Both the position numbers and the translations under genes were made by a program. The notes beneath the pieces were generated by a model, which did no database searches, was not told where the DNA came from, and saw nothing but the letters and a program-made list of their open reading frames with translations. A stretch of 64,000 nt of DNA from Lineus longissimus (taxonomy: Eukaryota > Nemertea > Pilidiophora > Heteronemertea > Lineidae). The DNA is taken from positions 23,639,491 to 23,703,490 of the forward strand of contig NC_088310.1 of assembly GCF_910592395.1 (NCBI RefSeq), written 5' to 3'. Positions 39,201 to 51,200 of the stretch are shown piece after piece. Each line of letters starts with the position of its first letter. Position 1 is the stretch's first letter.

Positions 39201-42200
39201 CTTGATATGAAGAATACTTGGCTTAGTCAATCGATGTCAATGAAGCAGGAACAGTAATGATTTATTTATATCAACTTTTATGACGTTTATCAATAAGTTA
39301 CAAGATGCAAGCCAAAGGGTGTGTGTCATCATGCAGGTTAGATTACTTGGGCAAGCTAGGAGACTGTGCAAGTGGATTGAGAGGACAAGCTAAAGAACAT
39401 GTTGTGCTCTGCTGAGACAATGGGCAATATGCATAAGACTAATAAATGCTTTTACTTCAGTTTCGTACATGCCTCATGATTCACTCCGATGTTTTCGGAA
39501 AAAACATTTTTTAGTTTTATTCATATCGTCCAATAGTGATGGCCCATTGGTCTCCACGTGCGACCATCATATTAGTGTTTCGTCTTTGCTGTGGTTGTGA
39601 CACCTCTCAGTCTAAACGATACCTACCAATTTGAACTCCTACATAATCTGAATTTTACCATTTGACTTAAAGGCACACCCAACTATTCAAATATCCTGTA
39701 TATCGTATGTGACAACATAGGTCTGTAACAAAAACAAAAGTCACCTGGTTTACCAGGCAACTTCATATGTCAATTGATTGAGAATGTTCAGAGAGACCCC
39801 TTAGAACAATCTATGTATTGATATGGTCCCTATATGGACGTGGAGCAACTTCATGCTTCGTACAATTGAGGGTGCCCTCTGAGACCCCGGCCCTAATAAT
39901 ATCATTTATATCAAAATGGTCCCAATTGGATATATTGGTATGCACCCAAAACAGTAATCACATGTTTATTGGGTGATTTTATCAATACTTTAAAGTCAAA
40001 CCATCGGCACATGTGACACAAGTTTAAAAATTCCGACCTGAAATTAGAACAACTTACAAAATGCATAATGTGCAAATAAACTAGTATAGGATTTTCTACT
40101 TGATCTCACCATCACCTGGAACAAAGACAGTGCAAGACTGATTGTGGAGTGTTATGTGTTTGTGTTTGTTACAGTTCTGGCCGGGAGTATCATCCCTTTC
40201 CAAAGGCAACAGAGAAATATGTGTTGCAATATTGGCACTATCAAGAATCAATAAAGATAAATCTTTTATCTAAACACGACACAATGGGCACGGAAAACTG
40301 ATTTTGATTGGACAATCGAGGAGGATGACTTCACGACAAAATTCTAATGGTGAAGTGATTCTGTTATGATTTAAGGTCAACATAAAGGTTTCAGAAATGG
40401 TGCTCTGATGTTATGCTTCAGAACAATTTTCCCTCCTTCATGGGTTGTGACAGCAAAAATACTATTTGCACTTTTTCCTCAATTGACTTTTGTCAATTAA
40501 TCTCAATTCTGTTTTACTAGGTTACTGTTCTTGATAGTCTAGTATCCTGTGAGATTCTTGATTATTTTGGGTTTCACTGTCTGCCCAACGCCACAGAGCA
40601 ACCAATAGAAGGCGGAACATCATCTCCCTCTAGCAACTAAAAAGAGAGCACTATTTCTTTTCCAACACCAACATGACCAACACCTTATGAAGGAAAGAAG
40701 TTCGAAATTTTCTGTTTACCTGGAACCATGAGTGTCAAGTTGCCTTGTGTGGTGGCACCTTGTGTCCGAAGTGGGGCCTGCATGAGGGACATGCCCTGAG
40801 CAAACATAAGGTAGCTCTCCAAGTCACTAATGGCTGAAATTATAAGAAGACAGCAGTGTAAAACATCATTTGGACCACATTTTGTCTTTGTCCCTTATGT
40901 TTATTTGAAAATACTTATGAACTGGACCCTTGCTTGAATATGATTGTGACTTTGGCCATTGTGTCCATCCCAACTATGCAATTGGTATTTTGCTTTGGTT
41001 TGTAAATGACATGAACTGAGGTCTTGGTGATAAGATTGCCAAATCAGTAAGAGTTAATACGACACTGGGCTAGCCAATGTCCCATTTTAGAAGGTATGAA
41101 CTAGACTTATGAATGAGAACTTCGATTGCCTCACTGAGACTTAACTTTCGGTATTCACTTACAAATGCAGCTCTTTCCATCGCCTCGGAAGCCGGGGTTA
41201 CAGATACAGGCCGAATCCTCCACACTGTCGCCAAACTGACGGCACTGGGCATTAGAGTCGCATATGCTTGGGTCATTTCGGCAGGTAACTAAAATAAAAT
41301 ACAAGACATGGACATTTTAAAGTGCTCATGTAAATTTCCTATTTTCGTGAATGTACCGACTGAGCCAGACACTGAAATTGGGAAGACCAAATCTGTGGAG
41401 TAGATTAAAAGGTAACCTTTCATAAATATCTACAAACAACGAAAACTCCAGCTTCGCGCTCAGTTTGTAGTGTCAACTAAAAACTGCGATGATATGCTCT
41501 AAAGACAGGTGAATATTGTCCTGATTCCAACAGCAGGTCGGATGAGAAGACAGAAGCTGCCGAAAAGAAAAATATGACTGGTTGTGACCAGAGACAAAGA
41601 CGGAGGAGAAATAAACTTTCGCCCCGTTTTGATTTTCGGTTTTGATGAAGATTTTGCCTCCAAAATACATACCTGCAGAGATGCATCTGAACCCATTGCC
41701 TCTGAATCCAGTCTTGCAGCTGCACCGGTATCCGAGTGAGTTCGAATCATAAAGACAATCTGCATTCTTGTCGCAGTTGTTGACTTGATTGCAGGGGACA
41801 ACTGAAACAAGAATATACAATGAGTGGCATCTTCCAACTGTATTGGGTTTCAGAATCATGTTGACCTGACCCTTTTTACAGACTCGCTTACCAATTGACA
41901 CTTTAATTCCCTATGTCTTCTGTGCATAACTTCAAAGCGGTTCATATTGTCCTGTAAGTGTCTTCAAGGCCCACCACGGCCCTTCCGAAATTGCTCACTC
42001 TCTCTCTCGTTGTTACCTTCACGCTTTTGAGAATCAATAATATATTTGTTCGTAAAGATCGTCTTAACTCCAATTGCTTCTTACTCATCCTGACATGACA
42101 TGGTGTCAGAAGTGGTGCTAAGATATCCATCAACACTCTGAACTATTGATTTTCGTTATCTACCTCTTGTGGCTCGTGAAATATGGTAACTTGTAACCAT

Positions 42201-45200
42201 GTTCCATTCCCGGTAAGAGCGTTTTTTTGTACAGGTAGGTTCGTACCATCGTGTACATTGACAGCCAATCAGAGCTCAGTAACTTCGCCTGACGTCATCG
42301 AGTAAGAAACGCACGTGTTGTTTGTCAGTAAACAAGATCAGCGATGCACATTGACAAAAGGTGTGAGTTCGAATCTCGGAAGGACCCAAAAAAATATGCA
42401 CTTTTGCATAATTATGCACAGAATGTACACTATAGTACGAACCTACCTGTAAAAAAAAAACTCGCTCCCGGTAACAGTAACAGAGCAGCTGATTGGGAGC
42501 TGTTTAGCAGGTGTGGGCCAACTATGAACTCTCGGCAGGTCTTGCAGACAAGGACAAGAAGATACGTACAGCCACACTTATCACATGCTTCACAAAGTCT
42601 GCTTTGCTAGCATTTAAATCTCTCAGTTTCGAAAATACTGAGCAAAAGACTTAAATTGATATCGTTCTTCAGAAAATGCGTTCACTGTGCATCAGCATAG
42701 GACAGGTGAATGAAACGTATGAGCACTACATTTTCAACGTGCGTGTACAGAAACCAAGACTAACACGATTCGCTTGTTCGTGACCGTTTGGTCGTGGGTG
42801 TGAAAGATCAAGTCATTCGAAAGAATCTTCTCAATGAAACAAACTGACTCTGAAAAAAACTCTTGAAATTTGTAGGGCATTTGAATTTACGTCATTGAGG
42901 GTGGATCAGCAGCGCTCTTTAGTCGTGAAACTTGTGGTGATCTCGACATTATATCACTGAACATAGGACAGGTTCTATCAATGACTATCCACAACTGTTT
43001 GAAGGTTTAGGGGAAATGCCGCACCCTTATCAGATTCAACTCAAGGATGGTGCCAAGCCGTACTCTGTAGCACTACCACGCAAACTCGCTATTCCACTGA
43101 TGCCTAAGGTCAAGGATGAACTTGGATCGCATGGAATCTCTCTCCGTTCTTCGTGAAGTATACGAGCCAACTGAGTGGTGTGCACCCATGGTGGTTGTTC
43201 CGAAGAAAAATGGGAGCGTCAGGATTTGTTGCGATTTTACTAAATTAAACGAATCTATGAAACGCGAGCGTCATCAACTGCCTTCAGTTGACCATGTTCT
43301 TGGCCAGATGGCTGGGGCAAAAGTGTTCTCAAAACTGGATGCAAATCGAGGATTTCATCAAATCAAACTCGCAGATGAACCATCTCAACTCGCAACTTGC
43401 TTCATCACCCCCTTTGGGCGATATTGTTATCAAAGGCTCCCCTTCGGTATCAATTCAGGACCAGAGCACTATCAACGTCAGATTCATAGCATCTTGCATG
43501 ATCTAGATGGTGTTGTGTGTATCATGGATGATATTGTTGAGTTCGCAGGTCCAGAGGAAGAACATGACATTCGTCTTGATAAAGTTATCAAACGGCTAGC
43601 TCAGGCTGGCGAAACTTTCAATCGTGCAAAGTGTGTGTTTAAGGTTCCTGAAATAAAATTTGCTGGCCATGTGATTGGTAGAGACGGCATTAAGGCTGAT
43701 CCTTGAAAAGTGGAGGCAATATCAAAAATGCCTCCACCTCTCAGTAAATTCATACCCGATCTCTCAACTCACTCTGAGCCTCTCCGACAGTTACTCTCGG
43801 AACAAACACTCTTGGTATTTGGGTCAGGCTCAAATGGACTCAATGACATTCAAGAAAATCAAGGAACTCATCTGGAGTGCTCCGAAACTGATCTTGTATG
43901 ATCCATCACGTGAAATTCGTGTTATTGCGGACAGTTCGTCATACGGACTTGGGGCTGTTTTGAGGCAACTAGACACTGATGATGTTTGGAAACCTGTAGC
44001 TTTTGGCCTCAAGGTCACTAACACCTGCAGAAACCAGATACGCACAGATAGAAAAAGAAGCTCTTGCATCTACTTGGGCGTGTAGCCGCTTTGATCATTT
44101 CACTTGATAACGATCATAAGCCGCTGATCGCTTTGCTTGGCCCTTACCTTCAAGCTCTAGAGAATCAATAATATATTTGTTCGTAAAGATCGTCTTAACT
44201 CCAATTGCTTCTGACTCATCCTGACACGACACATATGACCTACTGTGTGACCGACGCACATCTCATGTCACAGTCTGTTTTCGTCAGAACATAGCAGTGA
44301 TAATGTTACTGTATAACAGCCAGGAGCCTTTATATTCCTAATAACTACTCGGTACCGGTCGACGGCGGATGAGGTTCCATGTCGGGGGGGGGGGGGGGGT
44401 CCGTAGCAAGCTCTGTTGCATACCAAGACTGTCATTGCATTTACTCAGTGGAATCCAAGAGAATAGATGTCAGGCATCCCAATCCGAAAGTGGTACTTAC
44501 TTTTCTTGTCGCATCTGATGCCATCTCCCTGGTACCCCTCATTGCAGACACAATCGTACATTCGCCGTTCTTGGTTGTAAGAACATCTGGCGTTCCTGTC
44601 GCAGTTGTCAAACTGGTTGCACTGGAGCTTCATACAGGTTTTGCCATCTCCTTGATATCCGTCCTTGCACTTGCATCTGTATTCATTGATGTCCGTGTCC
44701 ACCTCACAATTGGCATTCTGGTCGCAGTTCCTGAGGACGTCACATCCAAGCTCCTTGCAGAGGTAACCATTGCCAGAGAAGCCGTCCTGGCAGAGACACC
44801 GGTGTCGCCCTGAGGCTACGTCGGGGACACAGGTTGCGTTGTCGTGGCAGATATCAACTTTGTCACAATCACCTATGGAGAGAAAGGTGTATTTCAAAGA
44901 CCGATGGTTGAAATCGCGCGGGGACAAAATATGCGTTCAAAATACAAGCTATAAAAAAGAGAGATTCGGCCCAATCAAAACTGGCACCTAGAGTATAGAC
45001 CAGAAACGACGAGAAATTGTGCTACATACTATCAGAGAAGTGTATCGTAAATTAGATCAACATCTCAAAAGATGCGGATGAAGAAGGTGGAAATTGGATT
45101 TGATGTTGCGAAAGTGTTCCTTACCAAGAGGATAGCACCTGTATCCATCTCCAGTGAATCCCTTTCGGCACCGACAGTGGTAGAACAGTTGGTTCGAATC

Positions 45201-48200
45201 AAAGGCACATTCGGCATACAGGTCACACTTCTTGCAGTCTCGCTCGGCTGAAAGTGATCGACGTCATATGATTTTCTATGCTAAAGAAAAGCTATACACT
45301 GTATTTTGATATTTACTCTTAACGCAACTGTACCAGAACATCACACAAGCCACTAAACTTCGTTGACACTTTTTAAAAGCTCAGGTGCATTTCTGAAAGG
45401 TGTCCGTAAAACTAAGATAATAGCCTATCGAAATGGCGTGGTGTGTGGCAACCGAGGAGGATGCCAAGTCATTGCTCTGACATCAGACTGTTATTCTCTG
45501 ATATGTCGATTCATTTGCAACCATGAAAGTCGTAATAAGGTGGTCATTATGCACATCTTCTTGTTGGAGATCTTATGTATTGTCGGCTCGTTCCGTCGAA
45601 GAGAAGCAATACGACCTAGTCGAGGGATAAGGGAACTACATATAAGGAACGACATGGGGAAAGAAGAAGACGTTGGGTTCTGGGCTATATGTGCTAACCA
45701 GAACCAGACTAGGAGTACGATGAAAGAACGTAACTGTTAGATAGAAAATGGAAGAAAATATATTGTTAAATATCCATCACCATACAACATACTGTAAAAA
45801 ACTACTTGAGGCCCACTACCATGATCCACTTGTACGGAGAAATGTTTTCTAGAAGAGACAGCTCTACTCTCCCTTTACCTTTGGGGGAAACGTCGTTCAA
45901 AAAATAACCTACCGCCACTCCCACCCTCCCCATCAATCTCATTTCCATCAGAACCCTCCCCATTACCCCCTGGCCCATCAGGACCGTCGGGTCCTTCCCC
46001 ATCGCCTCCTGTGGGGTTACGACCCTCTCCATCACTTCCATCTGGGCGCGTTCCGTCAGGACCCTTTCCGTCACCACCATCTCCGTCTCCACCATCGGGT
46101 CCTAGTCCATCGCCTCCTGTTGCATCAGGACCCTCGCCATCGCCTCCATCAGGACCCTCGGAAGGACCTGGTGGCGTAGGAGGCGATCGGCCATCGCCTC
46201 CCATACCGTCAGGACTCCCTCCGTCTCCTCTATCAGGGCCCTCCCCATCGCCTCCTGCGCCTCCGTCAGTACCTGTTGAGCCAGTGCCTCCAGTCCCACC
46301 GTCGGGTCCTCTAGTAGTTCCTACAACGGGCTGTCTCGTAGTTGTAGTTCGTTCATCGGGTCTCCCTCCTTCGGCTACACAACGTTCTCCATCTCCTCTA
46401 AATCCCCGGTTACATTCGCATTTGTACTTCTGTTGGTCCCTGTCGTAGACACACTGGGCGTTCCGGTCGCAGTTGTCAACTTCATTGCAAGAAAATGCTG
46501 CAAATAGAAGGGACAATAGTTAAAGGACAATGTATAATGATGATGGAAAAAGGTAGTCACAAAACCTGGCGTCGGCTCCTCCACGAGCTATATCTATCAG
46601 TTAGCTCCGCTTGATAAAGAAAGCGCAAGTCACACAGCCTAAACAATCGCTAATTACAAACAGGCTCGGAATGCTTTAAACTGCTCAAATAATAATTTCA
46701 TGGCATTTTGGCTGTGACTTCGCCTTCACAAGACCAATTTGACATGAATATGAAAAATGTTCAAACTCAACGGAATCTATGTTCGTGCAACAAAGCAGGT
46801 GTGCTAAACGTTTAGGGTTAAATAAGACTAATTTTGATGTTACACATTTGAAGGTGTGTAGGGATGTACACAACTGACAATCGTTAACTGGTTAATGACT
46901 GATAAGCCAGTTTGGTGATAATTTCTAATGTCCACAACTTGAAGTGTCCCGTAGACGAAATCGCTGATATCAAACAGGACATAACCCGAACCACTTGACC
47001 TGTGAGAGACATCTGAGAGTCTATTGTCAGGTTCAGGAAGGACAAAGTCGAATCAAAAGAGGTGTCCTCTTGCTATTGTGATTCTCATTTCCTGTGTACA
47101 TTTATATCTAAGCTGGCATACAGTCTGGGATGGACCAAGTATGGACTAATGCCAGACGCACTACGCAGCCGACGCAAATCAATCCATTTAATACTCTCAT
47201 GGGTCTGCATGTAATGTCTTCGTCCGAGGCCGACCATCTACAAAAATACGACTGGTCGTCGTGTGGCCAAAATAGCGTCTTGCGTGCCTAGCATTTATAA
47301 GAACCATTTTAAATCAGGTGACCCAAAATATAAGTTTGATTTCGGGTGTAGGGCACCAACAGTGTTCCTATATTGCAACACAATTTTTCTAAACAGACAA
47401 AAAAACCGCCCTGCCTCAAGAGGGATTCAAGAGGAGGACTGATTACTAGGCTTCCTTTCCGTCCTAAATAAGTCACTATTCCTACGAACTTTCGGGGCTT
47501 TACCATATGAAAAAAACATGACGTACCAACTCTATTACACGTGGTTCCATCACCAATGTATCCTGGGTTACATTCACATCGTGCAGTGTTGATCCCCGAG
47601 TCGAAGACGCATCGCGCCTGAGGAGAACAGTTCAGAACGGCACAAGTAGTCTCCCCTGCAAGATAAAAACGATATTATCATTTTATTTTGGAAAATAAAG
47701 ACTTCTACGTCCGACTCGCAATGTTTTTTTATTGCTCTGAGAGGGAAAATCATTCAAAACAGTTAAAGTGAACTATCAATGCAGTCTGGTTGTGACTCTG
47801 TCCTGAAAAGATCAATTTGGGACAAATTGATATAAAGTTAAACACCACGGAATCTTTTTCCGTTCAACACAGGACTGATAGCAATGATAACGAAGATTTG
47901 TATGTCTCTCCATGGTCCTTCTTGAAGACATGAAATAAACTTGTAAGAAGGACTTACTTTCACACCTGATGCCATCTCCCCTGAATCCAGTCGAGCACCT
48001 GCAAACGAATGAACCCTTCGTGTTGACGCATCTGGCGTTGACGTCACAGTTGTGCTCCGAACTACTGCATTCATCCTTGTCTGAAAAGGCAAACACAGAA
48101 ATCGGATACGGATAATGGGAGTTCATGATCCAGACCCTTATGAAACCATTCGCTTTCAAGTCACATCCTGCCAGTATCGGAAATGTCTCAAACGGCAGGA

Positions 48201-51200
48201 GACCATCGCCATAAAATTATTTGGCTGTATGTGCTGCTTTTTATGTTTAACATGAAGTCAACAAGATATGCAATTCAACTTACCATCACAACTGATGCCG
48301 TTTCCGACGTATCCATTCTTACATTCGCACTTGTAGGTGCTTCCCAGTGGGATGCACTGGGCATCGGGATGACAGCTCTGGGCAGCATCTTTGCAAGGGT
48401 CACCAGCTGCACAAAAAGACAGTGATCAGTGTAAGACACAACTGCTATTTAACCGTATTTGAAAACAAACACGTTCCTTGTTTTATGATGCTACATTGTT
48501 CATTCCTTGAGAAGACGTACCGTTATGTCATTTGTACGACGCTGTCATCACTGGACAAATCATTCTACATTCGATTGACTTTGAAAATGTTGTTACCAAG
48601 ACCTATTGTTCCCATTAACTGACAGCAGCTAAAATGTTAAATACTCACTCAGAAGGGGTGCGACCTTGTTCGTCATTGCGAACCTCAGGATCCTCTCCCG
48701 GTCATCGTAGACCACGAAGAACCTCTCCACGCTGACCCTCTGGGCTGTCACCTCATTTGGGTCGACCGGTCGGGCAGAACACTCGGTGTAACGGATGGTC
48801 TGGTCGATAGAGTACTGCATGGCGACACCGTCAACTGTGTACTGTCGGTTGGCGAAAGACCTGAGAACTCCTGAAAAAAGGCATGTCTTCATATGAATGT
48901 TCTTCCTTTCCTTCTGTTCTGCGAAATCCTTACGGTATCAGCTTTTTTGCAAGGATTACTGGCGACATTCTTGCATTGGTTTACCTGAACAAGACGTTCC
49001 TTGGAGTCTTTTAAAATGTTGCACGCGACACAAGTTTCGCCCCATACCATGCAAGAAACGACCAACGTTTTTGTATCACTTTATGCAGATAGTATCAGAC
49101 ACTAAATGTAACCCAAGTTAAAATAAACTTAGACAAACAAACATCATGTTATCTTCCCGATGGAATTATGTCTTAACATTTAATGATGCATACCTGGTTC
49201 AACCTTCCTAAATTCTTCTTTGAAGGATTCACTGTTGACTTTGGCAGTTGGGGACAGAACAGGCACGTCCCCGTTAATCTTCGTGTCCATTCGGAGGTAC
49301 CCAAGGTTGTCAGGTCCTGGTAGAACCTGCTCCACACGGACCTCCTCGCCTGTGCGAAACTGAATCACGGCACTCCGGTTGAACAGACCACCTGAAAGAA
49401 GGTTAGTGGGAGGTTCCTACTAATATCCCCCTTAGCTTCGCCAAAAATGATGAGTGGTTTCATCACTTGAGTAGACTATATCAGATCCATGGGTAATTGG
49501 ACATTATATGAAACTACAGAGTGATACGGACGATCGCTTTGATGGTACAACGCTGAAAAAGGAGCCATTAAGACTGACACGGTTATATTTGGACTAAAAC
49601 ACATTTGTTACAACTCAAGAAATTGCCGTCAACAATGATGACTGAACTCCACGTGTCTATTCCAATCGTTTGTTGATGCTTACGGAGCTCGCTCAACCAA
49701 ATAACTCTTAAAAGTTACTCCGTCGCCGAAAAGAATATCATAGGCCAACTATATTTCTGTTGAGGAAAGCAAAAAGGTTGCTAGTGATGCGTTACCTGTG
49801 AGACTAAATCCATTCTTTGCCTTGGGCAAGGGTACGGCAAACAACCAGCCAATGATGCCATTGATAGTGTACAGACTCATCATGGAGAAGCCGATCTCTC
49901 TCGGGATACGGCTGATGGCAGTGTATGCTCGGCCATCGTTGGTCACGATGTAGGAATGGAGATCGACGTTGGCGAGGTCCATGCCGTTGACTCTACCGTC
50001 GAGTTTACCATTGACACGCTGGGCCACTCCTGTTTAGGATGAAATAATAGGCAGGGTAAAGTGGAATTTTTTTCAAAGCGTTTTTTGTGTCCCTGAGTCT
50101 TTCATGGACGCTACCATAGACAACATCTCAGGGCAAAACGTGACCTTAGAATTCTAGCGTTGAAAGCACGAAGGTACTTGATATTGATCATCCATTATAG
50201 CAAATTCTGGGCTGTCAACGGGAGAAGCCAGAAACTTCTCAAATTGACCATGGCCATTGTTCGATCGGTGTGAACAGCAACTCTGGCGTTAAACCCTTTC
50301 GAGCCACTAAGCCCTGGCATTACTTCATTCTCTGTCGCCTCGAAGATCTTCAGATGCTTACACTTGATACTCGTGTGAAGTCTGTTTGTAAAAAAAACGT
50401 ACCTGGCTCCAAGCAGTTCTTGCCATTGCCGTAATAAGGAGAGTTACACTCGCAGCAGAAGCCACTGGCGTAGTCCACGCATCTGCCATTGCTGTGACAA
50501 TTGCTCTGTGAGTTACTGCAGGTATTTTTAACAACAACTGGAGGTACATTCACCTCTGGCTCTGCAAAGCGATGAAGATAAAGATATACAGCTATACATC
50601 AAACAAATAAAAGAGATGAAACAGAAAAGTCAAATGTTGAAATGTCTATGATGCACCAATTATTTTTGTTGTCACGGTGGCTCTGACTGCTGCCAAACAA
50701 GTTCCATTGTTGTAAGGGTGTTCATTTGGTCTTGGAGACGAAACACAATTCTTAAAAATATCAGAAAAAATGTGTTCTCATTCGTCGATTCGACCTTTAC
50801 GACTTAACGCCATCAATCCTTGAGATTTCGCAAGAATGGTTTGTGCTTTGCATCTATTTTGCACTAACCTCTATCTCTGTCTGGTGCAACCACGCTCGGT
50901 TCTGAGATGTCAGCCACTCTGCCAATCTGATAAAACCAAAGGCCTCTCACCTGCACGTTTGATCGCCTGGAAAGGAGAATAGATTGAATTATTTGTTTCC
51001 GTTGTTTTATGTAGTACTACTTTTTTTAGCTTAAATGAAATGAAAGAGGTGTGGTTGAACCAAATATGCCGATCAAATGCCACATAGATGTAAAGTTAGA
51101 ACTCCAATGGTAAAGTCACGTAAGAAAGATGCCTCATAGAGCGCGTCAAGAGAAAGTCAGGGAAACACGGGAGTTGTGTCCTGGATGTTGTATTACTCAC

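Larger units (their letters stand above)
41948..44231 (+). mobile_element. Internally deleted Ty3/gypsy LTR retrotransposon
   Basis: Full-length 5' LTR 41948-42100 (TG...CA), primer-binding site directly after it, degenerate gag, reverse transcriptase and the start of RNase H, then an abrupt join to the last 88 bases of a 3' LTR (44144-44231). The whole is flanked by CATAT at 41943-41947 and 44232-44236, a 5-base target-site duplication as expected for Ty3/gypsy. Most of RNase H, the integrase and the first 65 bases of the 3' LTR are missing. Frameshifts and stops make it inactive. It lies antisense to nidogen. Confidence 0.92.
41802..44500. other. Nidogen intron 15, host of nested transposons
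   Basis: The intron between the exons at 44501-44872 and 41673-41801 is 2.7 kb, most of it a Ty3/gypsy retrotransposon in the opposite orientation to the gene. Without the element and its 5-base duplication the intron would be about 410 bases, in line with its neighbours. A G-run at 44384-44399 and a poly-pyrimidine stretch are the only other features. Confidence 0.85.

Noticed and set aside
44379-44813. 144-codon plus-strand frame across nidogen exon 15
   Set aside because: Antisense shadow of three EGF modules; no start context or homology.
46011-46448. 145-codon Pro/Ser-rich frame on the plus strand
   Set aside because: It is the antisense of the Gly/Asp-rich nidogen linker, kept open by the repeat's composition.
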